A DNA stretch of 64,000 nucleotides from Paraburkholderia silviterrae (GCF_004353915.1 NZ_SMRP01000001.1:62001-126000), one strand, 5' to 3'; numbered from the stretch's first letter, positions 32,913-40,380 are shown. The notes: generated by a model from the letters alone, not told the origin. Made by a program: numbers and translations.

Positions 32913-33177
32913 AGAGCAATTTCCCGATGGTTTCGTTGAGCACCGACAACTCGTCCTTTTTCATCACCGACCAGATCCGCTTCTGGCCATGGATGCCGTT
33001 GAAATCGCCCATATGGCAATCGCGGCACAAAGGCAATGACGTGAACCAGGCACCCTGCACGATCTCGTGCGCGTCGCTCGGTCCGGGAGCACCACACACG
33101 CCGCACGCCATCTGCTTGATCGTGGCGATGTGCGCTCGCTCGCGTGCGGTCGGTGCGGGTTTGTTTTTCGACTGCAT
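32902..33177 (-). CDS. Ref/HNH-like small nuclease
   Basis: The 91-residue protein has CGVCGAPGPSDAHEIVQG followed by SLPLCRDCHMGDFNGIHG. This Cys4/HNH layout with the terminal GIHG is close to the P1 Ref family of RecA-directed nucleases and to phage DUF968-type proteins. AGGAG precedes the ATG. It overlaps rusA by 11 bases. Confidence 0.7.
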   Translation of the reverse strand: MQSKNKPAPTARERAHIATIKQMACGVCGAPGPSDAHEIVQGAWFTSLPLCRDCHMGDFNGIHGQKRIWSVMKKDELSVLNETIGKLLYGH

Positions 33178-33180
33178 GGC

Positions 33181-34575
33181 TCACTCCTCGAAACCGCGGC
33201 TTGCGCGCGGCTTCGTGCGCGGCACCGGGATGTATCCGCCGGCGAGATCAGCGAAACGCGCCTGCTCGTGGATAAACGCCGTGTATGCGGTTCCGGTCGG
33301 GCCGTTGCGTTGCTTGGCGATGTTGATCTCGGCCACGCCCTTGTCGGGCGAATCCTCGTTGTAGACTTCGTCCCGGTACAGGAACAGGATCGTGTCGGCA
33401 TCCTGCTCAATCGCCCCCGAGTCGCGCAGGTCGGCCATAATCGGCCGCTTGTTCGGGCGATTCTCAAGCGCGCGGTTCAGCTGCGAGAGCGCGATCACTG
33501 GCACGTCGAGTTGCTTGGCCAGCGCCTTCAGGCCCGCCGAGTAGCTGCCGATACGCAGGTCGTGCCGCTCATCTGGGCCACCCGTCATGAGTTGCAGGTA
33601 GTCGACAATGATCATCTTCAGCCCAGCCTTGCGCTTGAGCGCGCGACTGCGGCTCGCAATGTCCGCAAGCGTGAGGCCCGCGCTGTCATCGACGGCCAGA
33701 GAAAGCTCCGAGACAACTTGCACGGCGTGCGTGAGCTTGGGCCACTCGGCGTCCGACATGCGCGAGCCATTGCGCAGGACATGCAGTGGCATGTTGCCGT
33801 GGCGTGCGAGCGAGCGGCGCGTGAGCTGGTCGGTGGGCATCTCGAGCGAGAACACTGCGACCGGCAGCTGATGCTCGATGGCCACGTGCTCGCCGATCTC
33901 CATCGCAAGCGCCGTCTTACCCATCGAGGGACGACCGGCCAGAACGATCAGGTCTCCGCCGTTCACGCCTCCGCCGAGCTTGAAATCGAGATCCTTCAGG
34001 CCCGTGGAGATCGCCATCGGCTCTTCGCCGTGATACTCGCGATCCAGACGCTCGACAACGCGCGAGAGCGACGGCCCGAGGAACTGCGGACCCTCGGCGC
34101 GGTCTTCCGACAGCGGCTCGAACTTCTCCTGTGCGTAGGCGATCAGCTCGTCCACGCTCTTGCCGTTGCGATGGAACACTTCGGCCGTCACTTCGTCGGC
34201 CGCCGAGATCAGCTGGCGCATCTTCGCTCGGTCGATCACGATCTGCGCATAGCGAGCGATGTTCGCCGCACCCGGCGTGCTGCCCACGATGGCGTTGAGG
34301 TACTTGAGGCCTCCGGTTTGCTCAAGCTTGCCAGAGGCACCCAGCGCCTCGTACACCGTCATCACGTCTGCGGGTCGGTTGCTCACGATCAGCTTCGCGA
34401 TCGCGTCGAAGATGATGCGGTGTTCGTAACGGTAGAAGTGCTCGGCGCGCAGATTCATGATCACGTCGAACGCGTCGTTCTTGAGCATCAGCGCGCCGAG
34501 AACGGATTGCTCCATCTCGAGCGAATGAGGCGGCACGCGCACGTTGCCTTCGTCGAAGTTTTCGGGGGCGTTCAT
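33181..34575 (-). CDS. dnaB: Replicative DNA helicase, DnaB family
   Basis: I start it at the ATG at 34575 (MNAPENFDEGNVRV), overlapping the initiator stop; 464 residues. It has the N-terminal collar (PHSLEMEQSVLGALML), Walker A GRPSMGKT at about residues 213-220, the Walker B strand IIVDYLQLM and a late loop with DLRDSGAIEQDAD. It should form the hexameric helicase loaded by the O-like protein encoded just upstream. Confidence 0.95.
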   Translation of the reverse strand: MNAPENFDEGNVRVPPHSLEMEQSVLGALMLKNDAFDVIMNLRAEHFYRYEHRIIFDAIAKLIVSNRPADVMTVYEALGASGKLEQTGGLKYLNAIVGSTPGAANIARYAQIVIDRAKMRQLISAADEVTAEVFHRNGKSVDELIAYAQEKFEPLSEDRAEGPQFLGPSLSRVVERLDREYHGEEPMAISTGLKDLDFKLGGGVNGGDLIVLAGRPSMGKTALAMEIGEHVAIEHQLPVAVFSLEMPTDQLTRRSLARHGNMPLHVLRNGSRMSDAEWPKLTHAVQVVSELSLAVDDSAGLTLADIASRSRALKRKAGLKMIIVDYLQLMTGGPDERHDLRIGSYSAGLKALAKQLDVPVIALSQLNRALENRPNKRPIMADLRDSGAIEQDADTILFLYRDEVYNEDSPDKGVAEINIAKQRNGPTGTAYTAFIHEQARFADLAGGYIPVPRTKPRASRGFEE

Positions 34576-35780
34576 GCGGCGGTCCTCGTGAACTGACCGC
34601 CCTTGACCTTCGTGAATCCTTCGCGCCCGATGAGCCACTCGAACCCGCAGCGCGGCGGAACGTCGACATTCTCTGCAACCCACGGGAAATAGCGCCGCCA
34701 GAATTCAGGGTCTTTGCGGCTGAAGGTCAGAAAGTCGTCGATCAAACTCGCGCGGTCTTCAACGAACACTCCGAGATCGACATTGCCAAGTCGCTCGCCA
34801 AGCGAAGCGTTGAACGCCTCGATCACCTCGAGTTGCTTCGGCGAATAGTCGACCGTCAGTTCGTCTTGCCAGCGGGCGTTGTTGATCCATGTTGACGCAT
34901 GCGGAACAAATTTTTTCTGCTTCCACTGCTCTGTGCGGCTAGCCCTTCCGAGAGCGACGAGAATTTCCTCCAAAAGCGAGTCATCAGGACAGAGCTTGTC
35001 GAAAGCCTTCTGCGCGCTCTTCTTTTCGACCTTCCTCGGATACAGAGACCAGAAAATGTCGAATCGCTCGCGAAGCGAGTGAGGGAAGGTTTTTGTCTTT
35101 TGGTAGTTGTCTTTTGAAGGGTTGTCTTTTGTGGTTACCGATTCGGTAACGGTGGGGGTTACTGATTCGGTAACCCCAGGGTTACTGATTTGGTAACCCT
35201 CTGAGGGCGTTTCTGGGGTTACCGATTCGGTAACGGTGGGGGTTACTGATTCGGTAACCCCAGGGTTACTGATTTGGTAACCCTCTGAGGGCGTTTCTGG
35301 GGTTACCGATTCGGTAACGGTGGGGGTTACTGATTCGGTAACCCCAGGAGCCTGAGCTTCGTCCATTTTTTGGTCGGAAATTTCGATGGTTTCAGGGGCA
35401 TTAAGGGTTACCAATTTGGTAACCCCCTCATCTCCCGTGGACGCCTTTGGAGTTACCGATTCAGTAACCTCAACCCATGTCTGATAGCGTTTGTTAACGC
35501 CGATGTGATGGCCGAACTTTCCCACCTCTCGAATGAGGATTCGCCGATCGACGAGGCCGCGCACGGCGACGCTGACGTGAGCTTTGGCAAGACCCGTCAT
35601 TGACGCGAGCTGCGACAAGCCAATGTCGTCGGATTTTTTGTTGAAACCATACGTCTTTCGAATCACGGCCATAAGGACGGCCCACTGCCGCGCCGTGAGA
35701 CGAGCCCCGATTAGAGCGTCCATGAGTTCGTTTGCCAGTCTTGTGTAACCGTTCTCGAGTTGCGGCGACTCGTCTTGCAC
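34572..35780 (-). CDS. O-like replication initiator with iterons inside its gene
   Basis: The 402-residue protein has an N-terminal winged-helix domain (residues about 1-105: LENGYTRLANELMDALIG, then LTARQWAVLMAVIRKTYG) matching Phage_rep_O. A linker of about 110 residues repeats VTESVTP and is encoded by the palindromic iterons. The C-terminal half (FDIFWSLYPRKVEKKSAQ...) is like helicase-loader regions. As in lambda O, the origin lies within the gene. It is coupled to dnaB. Confidence 0.85.
   Translation of the reverse strand: MQDESPQLENGYTRLANELMDALIGARLTARQWAVLMAVIRKTYGFNKKSDDIGLSQLASMTGLAKAHVSVAVRGLVDRRILIREVGKFGHHIGVNKRYQTWVEVTESVTPKASTGDEGVTKLVTLNAPETIEISDQKMDEAQAPGVTESVTPTVTESVTPETPSEGYQISNPGVTESVTPTVTESVTPETPSEGYQISNPGVTESVTPTVTESVTTKDNPSKDNYQKTKTFPHSLRERFDIFWSLYPRKVEKKSAQKAFDKLCPDDSLLEEILVALGRASRTEQWKQKKFVPHASTWINNARWQDELTVDYSPKQLEVIEAFNASLGERLGNVDLGVFVEDRASLIDDFLTFSRKDPEFWRRYFPWVAENVDVPPRCGFEWLIGREGFTKVKGGQFTRTAA
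35134..35468. repeat. Replication origin iterons, ten palindromic 17-mers
   Basis: The consensus GTTACYGATTYGGTAAC is an 8-1-8 palindrome. Copies start at 35134, 35158, 35181, 35218, 35242, 35265, 35302, 35326, 35407 and 35452; the last two carry substitutions. Eight copies fall in an 84-base tandem unit (start-to-start 84 bases for copies 1-4-7, 2-5-8 and 3-6), about 2.5 units. They lie inside the initiator gene, the classic position of a lambdoid origin. Confidence 0.88.
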
Positions 35781-35789
35781 ATCGTCACC

Positions 35790-36212
35790 TTATTCTTCGA
35801 ATCCGCGACATTGGGGAGGCCAAAAAATCGGGTCATGGTTTTGGCTATGGAAATGGCTCAGAAGAAAGTCCCTCTTCGCATCTGCCTCGGCGTGCCACAT
35901 ATAGACCGCGTATTCCACATGACAGACGTCATGCGCATACGCACGGATCGTGTCCCCGATTTCCTCAAGCGGCGCCCTGAAAAACTCTCGCGACGAGTTG
36001 ACCCGATACTTCGCAAGGTCACCGTGTATCCCCGCCTCGACTTCCCTGGGATCAGACACCTGGGCGTACATCACCAAGTCGAAAGGAAGCGGAACCGCAG
36101 TCGCCTTCGAGAGTTCATCCATGCGCTCGCGAGGGGCGCGATCCGTCATACCGATCTTGTAGATTCCGGGCATTGCGTCATTCCCAAGGACATAGACGAA
36201 TCCGTAGCTCAT
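35790..36212 (-). CDS. T5orf172 / GIY-YIG-like domain protein
   Basis: The 140-residue protein starts GFVYVLGNDAMPGIYKIGMT and continues RMDELSKATAVPLPFDLV, then DPREVEAGIHGDLAKYRV and REFFRAPLEEI, the T5orf172 pattern of GIY-YIG-related nucleases. It is short of extra domains and may be a selfish or repair nuclease of the early operon. Confidence 0.75.
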   Translation of the reverse strand: MSYGFVYVLGNDAMPGIYKIGMTDRAPRERMDELSKATAVPLPFDLVMYAQVSDPREVEAGIHGDLAKYRVNSSREFFRAPLEEIGDTIRAYAHDVCHVEYAVYMWHAEADAKRDFLLSHFHSQNHDPIFWPPQCRGFEE

Positions 36213-36439
36213 TGACGGGTTTCTCCCTGTTTTTTGACGTACTCGCGCAGCAGAACAAGCGCATCGCCAGCCTGCCAGCGCGCGACCTCGAGCGACTGCG
36301 CGTCCATAATCCGGTGAAGCAGTTCAGACACGCCGGCCAGGAACGGATCGTCAATCGGTAGCGCGATGACGAGCTTCGCGTGCTCAGAGCGCGCGGCGAG
36401 CGCAGCCTCGTCGTCTGAAAGTGGTTTGTCGCGTTTCAT
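36209..36439 (-). CDS. Small helical uncharacterised protein
   Basis: I start it at the ATG at 36439 (MKRDKPLSDDEAALAAR), overlapping the stop of a 22-residue gene upstream. The 76-residue product is acidic and helical. Confidence 0.55.
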   Translation of the reverse strand: MKRDKPLSDDEAALAARSEHAKLVIALPIDDPFLAGVSELLHRIMDAQSLEVARWQAGDALVLLREYVKKQGETRQ

Positions 36440-36504
36440 ACGAGCGCCCCGATAACGCAAAGCACGGCGCATACACCCAGGAGAACCATCCCGAAGAGCG
36501 TCAT
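36436..36504 (-). CDS. 22-residue membrane microprotein
   Basis: The frame encodes MTLFGMVLLGVCAVLCVIGALV, a single hydrophobic helix. GGAGGTTCCT directly precedes the ATG at ideal spacing and its stop overlaps the next start (ATGA). Confidence 0.65.
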   Translation of the reverse strand: MTLFGMVLLGVCAVLCVIGALV

Positions 36505-36578
36505 AGGAACCTCCAGCCGCAGCCAAACCAGACGGCGAGTAACGCGTAGAAAAATCCGTCTATGAAAAAGTCAAGCAT
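36501..36578 (-). CDS. 25-residue hydrophobic microprotein
   Basis: The frame encodes an aromatic-rich hydrophobic helix (MLDFFIDGFFYALLAVWFG, then CGWRFL). AAGGGGG lies upstream of the ATG and its stop overlaps the next microprotein start. Confidence 0.6.
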   Translation of the reverse strand: MLDFFIDGFFYALLAVWFGCGWRFL

Positions 36579-36579
36579 G

Positions 36580-37095
36580 CTAGACCCCCTTCCAACTTTT
36601 CTCGGAAGAAACACGGCAGATGGTCGATGAACTCACGCCAAACCGTCTGGCAAATTCTCTGCATCCCCATTGATGTCCGGTTTTCATCGCATACGCACGA
36701 CGAATTTCGTCGACTTGCGCTTGCGTAAGCTTTGCCAAATGATGGGTTTCTCCACAGTAGTAAGTGCCGTTTGCTTTCTTGTCCTGCATATTTCCGGCTT
36801 GGGTATCCCACCGGAGATTGGAGTCATTGCTGTTCGACACGTCATTGTCGTTATGGCAAACGACTTGTCCTTTCAATCCTCGTCCGATCCATGCGAGTGC
36901 CACACAGCGATGAACCCAATGGGCCTTGCCGAGCGCGATAAACTTGAAGTAACCGCGGTACGGCTGGGGCGTCATTTCCCACATTCCATTAGGCCTTCCA
37001 ATGCGCTTAACATTGGAGAAAACGCGGCCATCACGAGAGACGAAATATCCGGGCAAGCCGGGAATCGCTCTAAGCTCCGGCACATCCAACATCAC
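36580..37095 (-). CDS. HNH homing endonuclease (NUMOD4/HNH) with C-terminal HTH
   Basis: The 171-residue protein has GYFVSRDGRVFSNVKRI (NUMOD4-like), the HNH core HRCVALAWIG...QVVCHNDNDVSNSNDSNLRWDTQAGNM, and a C-terminal HTH (EFARRFGVSSSTICRV). Such free-standing endonucleases spread between phages by cutting alleles that lack them. The start is GTG 37095 or ATG 37092. Base use is more A+T-rich than flanking genes. Confidence 0.85.
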   Translation of the reverse strand: MMLDVPELRAIPGLPGYFVSRDGRVFSNVKRIGRPNGMWEMTPQPYRGYFKFIALGKAHWVHRCVALAWIGRGLKGQVVCHNDNDVSNSNDSNLRWDTQAGNMQDKKANGTYYCGETHHLAKLTQAQVDEIRRAYAMKTGHQWGCREFARRFGVSSSTICRVSSEKSWKGV

Positions 37096-37187
37096 CCTCT
37101 CCCGTGCAGGTAGTCGCGCACATACGCCACGGCGAAAATTGTGGCAATGCCGGCGCCCACGATCAGGCCCACCCAGAACTGGTTCAT
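37092..37187 (-). CDS. 31-residue membrane protein
   Basis: The frame encodes one membrane helix (WVGLIVGAGIATIFAVAYV) with the basic end RDYLHGRG. Its stop overlaps the homing endonuclease start. Confidence 0.6.
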   Translation of the reverse strand: MNQFWVGLIVGAGIATIFAVAYVRDYLHGRG

Positions 37188-37220
37188 ATGATCGATTCCG
37201 TAAAGACCACGAAGCGCCAC

Positions 37221-37457
37221 TTAGTCAGCCTCGTCGGGGGGAACGCCTGCCACCACCGCGAGGCGTTGCCTGTGTAGCCTCACTACATGTTCTCGACCCC
37301 AGACACGCACCATGAGCATCTCGCGGATCATTTCTGATAGGCCGAGCCCTGCCTCGTTAGCTAGGCGCTCAAGCTCTTCTTTCGTGGCGTCGTCGATCCG
37401 AATCTTCGGAACCTCCGCCGTCAGTTGCCCAAACGGGCCTGTTCGTCCGCGTGCCAT
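37221..37457 (-). CDS. Ribbon-helix-helix-like small regulator
   Basis: I start it at the ATG at 37457 (MARGRTGPFGQLTAEVPKIR); 78 residues. The pattern PKIRIDDATKEELERLANEA, then GLGLSEMIREML matches Arc/MetJ/CopG-type strand-helix-helix folds. It is the second gene of the leftward operon. Confidence 0.65.
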   Translation of the reverse strand: MARGRTGPFGQLTAEVPKIRIDDATKEELERLANEAGLGLSEMIREMLMVRVWGREHVVRLHRQRLAVVAGVPPDEAD

Positions 37458-37560
37458 GCCATCACCGATTCGGTTGTCGTTCAAATTTCCCCCGGTCCAG
37501 ACGTGTTTCCCCATGCAGATTGCCGGCACCTTGTGGTGCTCTCGGTTTGGGAGACAGCGG

Positions 37561-37764
37561 TCAGGCGGGCGCTTGTACGTCCTCAGACTTCTCGTTGAGA
37601 CCCTCGAAAACATCTGGGCGCACGAGCCTCAAGAACTGCAGGCGATATTTCGGGATGCCGTCGGAGCGCCATCCGTGCACGGATGGCGGCTTGATATCGA
37701 ACAGCTTGGCGACAGCGGTAGTCCCGCCCAAGCGGTCGATGATGGTGTTCGCTTCGTCGTTCAT
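37561..37764 (-). CDS. Cro-like repressor (YdaS/HTH type)
   Basis: I start it at the ATG at 37764 (MNDEANTIIDRLGG) with GAGG upstream; 67 residues. The helix-turn-helix is GGTTAVAKLFDIKPPSVHGW, then IPKYRLQFLRLV, the small Cro/YdaS pattern. It is divergent from the repressor gene across three operators, the place of cro in lambdoid immunity regions. Confidence 0.8.
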   Translation of the reverse strand: MNDEANTIIDRLGGTTAVAKLFDIKPPSVHGWRSDGIPKYRLQFLRLVRPDVFEGLNEKSEDVQAPA

Positions 37765-37792
37765 CGCGGAGTCCTCGTTGCCTCTAGGCTTC

Positions 37793-37822
37793 ATTTTAGG
37801 CGCACCTAATATCAAAAAGCAA
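37793..37822 (-). promoter_or_regulatory. Leftward early promoter for the cro-like gene
   Basis: On the minus strand TTGCTT at 37822-37817 and TAAAAT at 37798-37793 are 18 bases apart. The first operator (37796-37809) covers the -10 and spacer, as expected for a repressible early promoter. Confidence 0.6.
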
Positions 37823-37858
37823 GGTACACCTAACAGCAAATGTATTAGGCTAGCCTCA
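37796..37858. promoter_or_regulatory. Triple operator between cro-like and repressor genes
   Basis: Three related palindromes lie at 37796-37809 (TTAGGCGCACCTAA), 37820-37833 (CAAGGTACACCTAA) and 37845-37858 (TTAGGCTAGCCTCA). Their centres are 24 and 25 bases apart, close to the spacing of lambda operator triplets. The third reaches the repressor ATG itself. Confidence 0.75.
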
Positions 37859-38391
37859 TGAAGACATGGAACCAACGACTGAAGGATGCCCTCGCGGAAA
37901 GCGAGGAATATCAGGGCAACGCGAACCGGTTTGCCGGGGATTTAGGCGTCTCTGCGCCAACTGTGGCTGCGTGGATAGCGGCCGGGAACATCAAACCGGC
38001 GCAGGACATTCGCGCTGCGCATCTGATCAATGCATGCGGTCGACTACACGTGACGCCCGAGTGGATTCTGTTCGGTAGAGCACCAAAAAATGCATCAGGC
38101 ATCGTTGTAAACCCTGATGCAAACGTTACCGGTTCAAATAGTGAGGCGGTAATTCCGGTACTAATCAAGCGCTTACAATCCATTCATAAAGAGGTTCAGG
38201 AAATCCTCGCAGTTGCTCAGGGTTTGCCCGTAGAATCCATCCCGCCTGAATCACCACATGATATGAGCATTGCTTCGGTCATACATGACGTCGAGGCAAC
38301 GAAAGGGTTGGCTGGCGGTATTCGACAAGAGGGCAAAGAACATGGGCATGGCAGAAGCAGACAATCGCGCAAGCGTAGTGGCAAGACTTGA
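37858..38391 (+). CDS. Phage repressor (HTH, no S24 peptidase domain)
   Basis: The 177-residue protein has an N-terminal XRE-like helix-turn-helix (NRFAGDLGVSAPTVAAWIAAGN) with a start MKTWNQRLKDALAES. The remainder is a short linker and helix (VIPVLIKRLQSIHKEVQEIL) and a basic tail; the Ala-Gly cleavage site and Ser/Lys peptidase of CI/LexA are absent. No ribosome-binding site precedes the ATG, so it may be read from a leaderless message like lambda cI from PRM. Confidence 0.8.
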   Translation: MKTWNQRLKDALAESEEYQGNANRFAGDLGVSAPTVAAWIAAGNIKPAQDIRAAHLINACGRLHVTPEWILFGRAPKNASGIVVNPDANVTGSNSEAVIPVLIKRLQSIHKEVQEILAVAQGLPVESIPPESPHDMSIASVIHDVEATKGLAGGIRQEGKEHGHGRSRQSRKRSGKT

Positions 38392-38533
38392 TGACTACCG
38401 GCCACGTCCGGAACCGCCAGGGAGCCTCACATTGGCGGACTACCAAAAGGCGCTCGCCGATCTGGCCGCCGCTGCAAACAGCATCTTGGCTGTCACCCAA
38501 ATTCTTGCCCGAATAGGCCCGCCGCCGCACTGA
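38342..38533 (+). CDS. Small protein overlapping the repressor 3' end
   Basis: The 63-residue product (MGMAEADNRASVVARLDDY...) shares about 50 bases with the repressor gene in another frame. It is helical (SLTLADYQKALADLAAAANS). ATG at 38342 or 38348; no family was recognised. Confidence 0.5.
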   Translation: MGMAEADNRASVVARLDDYRPRPEPPGSLTLADYQKALADLAAAANSILAVTQILARIGPPPH

Positions 38534-38548
38534 TCATCTGATTCCCTT

Positions 38549-38571
38549 AGCCCGCTTAGGCGGGCTTTTTT
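38549..38571 (+). terminator. Terminator after repressor operon
   Basis: AGCCCGC-TTAG-GCGGGCT is followed by TTTTT. It insulates the repressor transcript from the rightward early operon. Confidence 0.88.
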
Positions 38572-38583
38572 GCGCCCTCGGTA

Positions 38584-38634
38584 TAAGGTCGGCCTAAAAT
38601 ATCTCTTGACTGTTAGATTAGGCGCACCTAAGAT
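38584..38634 (+). promoter_or_regulatory. Rightward early promoter with two operators
   Basis: TTGACT (38606-38611) and TAAGAT (38629-38634) are 17 bases apart. A perfect operator TTAGGCGCACCTAA (38618-38631) lies in the spacer and -10, and a second one, TAAGGTCGGCCTAA (38584-38597), just upstream of the -35. This is the counterpart of lambda PL/OL and drives the recombination and integration genes. Confidence 0.85.
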
Positions 38635-38686
38635 TTATCTCATCAGCACCACAACACGGCACACGCCGGGACACATGGAGAGCGAG

Positions 38687-38914
38687 ATGGAACACGGAAC
38701 GGTTCGCGATATCGACGCAGGCACCGAGCACGCGGGCGTGCTGCGCGATAACCAGACGGTTGCCTTTGTCGTCGGCAAGCTCACGCGCTATGTGGCGCTT
38801 GAAGACTTCGCTGAGCTCGGCCTGAAGTGGAAGCCCCTTTCGACGCGCGGCGACATGGTGCCGCCCGAGTGCCGCCGCGAGCCCATCGACTCCCCGCAGT
38901 TCTTCCGCACCTAA
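38687..38914 (+). CDS. Small uncharacterised early protein
   Basis: I start it at the ATG at 38687 (MEHGTVRDIDAGTEHAG) with GGAG six bases upstream; an ATG at 38675 is also in frame. The 75-residue product has a beta-rich centre (QTVAFVVGKLTRYVALED). It is the first gene of the rightward operon. Confidence 0.6.
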   Translation: MEHGTVRDIDAGTEHAGVLRDNQTVAFVVGKLTRYVALEDFAELGLKWKPLSTRGDMVPPECRREPIDSPQFFRT

Positions 38915-38987
38915 ACCGCCACCAAAGGTATCGGGGATGCAGGTCTATTCCTGCCGCCCCGCCAATCCACAAAGCATGGAGAAGATC

Positions 38988-39368
38988 ATGACCACCGAAA
39001 TCACCGATTTGACAATCAAGATTCCCGATCTCGCAGAAGGCGAGATCTATCTGGGCGGTTTCATCGACGGCGCAGGTCGCGTGACGCACACGATTCTCCT
39101 GCCGGGAGACAACGACGACGCCAAGTGGCAAGCGCAGCTCGACTGGGCGCAAAGCATCGGCGGCGACTTGCCCACGCTAGTGGAACTCGCCGTTGCGTTC
39201 GAGAAGCATCGCGATCAATTCAAGCGTGATTGGTATTGGTCGAACCAGGAAGACGAGGACGACACCGCGTGCGCCTGGTATCAGAGCTTCAGCTACGGCG
39301 ATCAGGACTATTACCGCAAGGACGTCAGCTATTGCCGCGCGCGTGCCGTCCGCAGATTGTCAATTTAG
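38988..39368 (+). CDS. DUF1566/C-type-lectin-like protein, variable copy A
   Basis: I start it at the ATG at 38988 (MTTEITDLTIKIPD) because GGAGAAG lies upstream; 126 residues. It has the DUF1566 plan: an N-terminal strand set EGEIYLGGFIDGAGR, a SIGGDLPT helix start, RDWYWSNQE and a C-terminal variable stretch ending YCRARAVRR. This fold is one of those used as ligand-displaying proteins in diversity-generating retroelements. Two paralogues lie at 46720-47577. The role in an early operon is unknown. Confidence 0.75.
   Translation: MTTEITDLTIKIPDLAEGEIYLGGFIDGAGRVTHTILLPGDNDDAKWQAQLDWAQSIGGDLPTLVELAVAFEKHRDQFKRDWYWSNQEDEDDTACAWYQSFSYGDQDYYRKDVSYCRARAVRRLSI
39273..39356 (+). repeat. Variable repeat A (84 bases) of DUF1566 copy A
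   Basis: The segment runs from GCC TGG TAT CAG to CGC AGA and aligns without gaps with 46987-47070 and 47476-47559. Its last 26 bases (39331-39356) are identical in all three copies except where the first codon overlaps the variable part. See the findings for codon-level comparison. Confidence 0.8.
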
Positions 39369-39660
39369 TTATTCAGTCATTCGAAAGAACCCACAGGCGA
39401 GAAGCCGCAGCACCCACGCGAGCAGTCGCAGGCGTGGGCCTCTTGCCGACGGAGGGGTCGTCGGCCACCTGCCGAAGAAGTTGAACACACTCGGCTGCGG
39501 GACGCGAGTAACCCGCATCTTCAAAAGTGATCGTTTGTCGTCACCGGCCGGGCCCCGGTGAAACGCTTCTCCTGACACGTAAAGCGCGGCGCAACGTTGC
39601 CTTATACGAGCGTCAAACGGTCACCTCTGAGGATGGAACATCCTGGCAACGGAGATGGTC
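39369..39660. other. Noncoding gap with two hairpins
   Basis: No gene is seen in these 292 bases. Two stems are visible: CCCACGC...GCGTGGG at 39413-39438 and CACCGG...CCGGTG at 39542-39560. No template repeat matching the DUF1566 variable segment was found here. Confidence 0.6.
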
Positions 39661-39816
39661 ATGCGAGTCCAACTTTGGGATGAATTGACAGTGCCAGACG
39701 TCGAGTATGTGCCGCGTCTTTACTGCCCGGAGTGCCGACGCGATACGCGCTACCTCTATGACGCATTCGATATTCCGGAATGCCTGGAACACACGCAAGA
39801 CGAGGTCGAATCATGA
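39661..39816 (+). CDS. 51-residue zinc-knuckle-like protein
   Basis: ATG with GGAGATGG just upstream. The product (MRVQLWDELTVPDVEYVPRL...) has YCPEC and a later ECLEH, a possible Cys3His zinc site. Its stop overlaps the next start (ATGA). Confidence 0.65.
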   Translation: MRVQLWDELTVPDVEYVPRLYCPECRRDTRYLYDAFDIPECLEHTQDEVES

Positions 39817-39929
39817 GACTGCACAACTGGATAGTCGTGCTTGACTGCGCGTACATGGAATACACAACGTGGCTCGGAAAGAACGTCTACCGGCGCACGG
39901 TCGATTACGGCCGGGTCGTGTGGTGCTGA
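39813..39929 (+). CDS. 38-residue uncharacterised protein
   Basis: The product MRLHNWIVVLDCAYMEYTTW... is aromatic-rich and ends GRVVWC. It is coupled by ATGA to the upstream gene; one base separates it from the next. Confidence 0.55.
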   Translation: MRLHNWIVVLDCAYMEYTTWLGKNVYRRTVDYGRVVWC

Positions 39930-39930
39930 G

Positions 39931-40053
39931 ATGAAGCCGCACATCTATAAACGCGGTCGCTGGCACGTGCGCGTGGCTTCTTCGTTCTACGTGACGTTCA
40001 GCTTCGCGAGCTTCGAAGGCGCCTGCCGCTGGGCCAAGCGCATTGCTGATTAA
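39931..40053 (+). CDS. 40-residue basic protein
   Basis: The product MKPHIYKRGRWHVRVASSFY... has short basic/aromatic strands then a helix EGACRWAKRIAD. It follows the previous stop by one base. Confidence 0.55.
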   Translation: MKPHIYKRGRWHVRVASSFYVTFSFASFEGACRWAKRIAD

Positions 40054-40063
40054 CGGGGTAACC

Positions 40064-40198
40064 ATGAACCACATAACCGACGAGCGCTTTCTAGTCTGCG
40101 AACCGTTCTATCTGGTTTTGGCATTCGTCGCGGGATCGTGTTTCGCGGGATCACTCTTCGTTCTTCTTCTCCTCTCCGGGAGTTTGGCATGTCAGTGA
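40064..40198 (+). CDS. 44-residue single-pass membrane protein
   Basis: The product has a polar N-terminus (MNHITDERFLVCEPF) and a long hydrophobic helix (YLVLAFVAGSCFAGSLFVLL). GGGGT lies upstream. Its end overlaps the next gene by ten bases. Confidence 0.55.
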   Translation: MNHITDERFLVCEPFYLVLAFVAGSCFAGSLFVLLLLSGSLACQ

Positions 40199-40380
40199 AC
40201 CTGAAGATGTTCGATGCGGCTGAAGTGCAGCGCAAACAGACATTGCGCGAGTGGGCCGAGTATGTCGACAGCGTCGAAGAGCGCATTGCACGCGCCCGAG
40301 AACAACTCGGCGACCGTTATCTGCTTCATCCGTCGAACCGTGTTGTGCGCCGTGTTCGTCCGTATGGAAGTGTGAAGTGA
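40189..40380 (+). CDS. Small charged helical protein
   Basis: I start it at the ATG at 40189 (MSVNLKMFDAAEVQRKQ) with GGGAG upstream; 63 residues, mostly one amphipathic helix, ending in a basic tail RRVRPYGSVK. Confidence 0.6.
   Translation: MSVNLKMFDAAEVQRKQTLREWAEYVDSVEERIARAREQLGDRYLLHPSNRVVRRVRPYGSVK

Noticed and set aside
33067..34596. 509-codon frame antisense to the DnaB helicase
   Set aside because: Shadow of a clear helicase gene; composition is antisense-like and no motif is present.
39369..39660. Template repeat for the variable DUF1566 genes
   Set aside because: Neither the TGGTATCAG block nor the conserved 3' block occurs in this gap.
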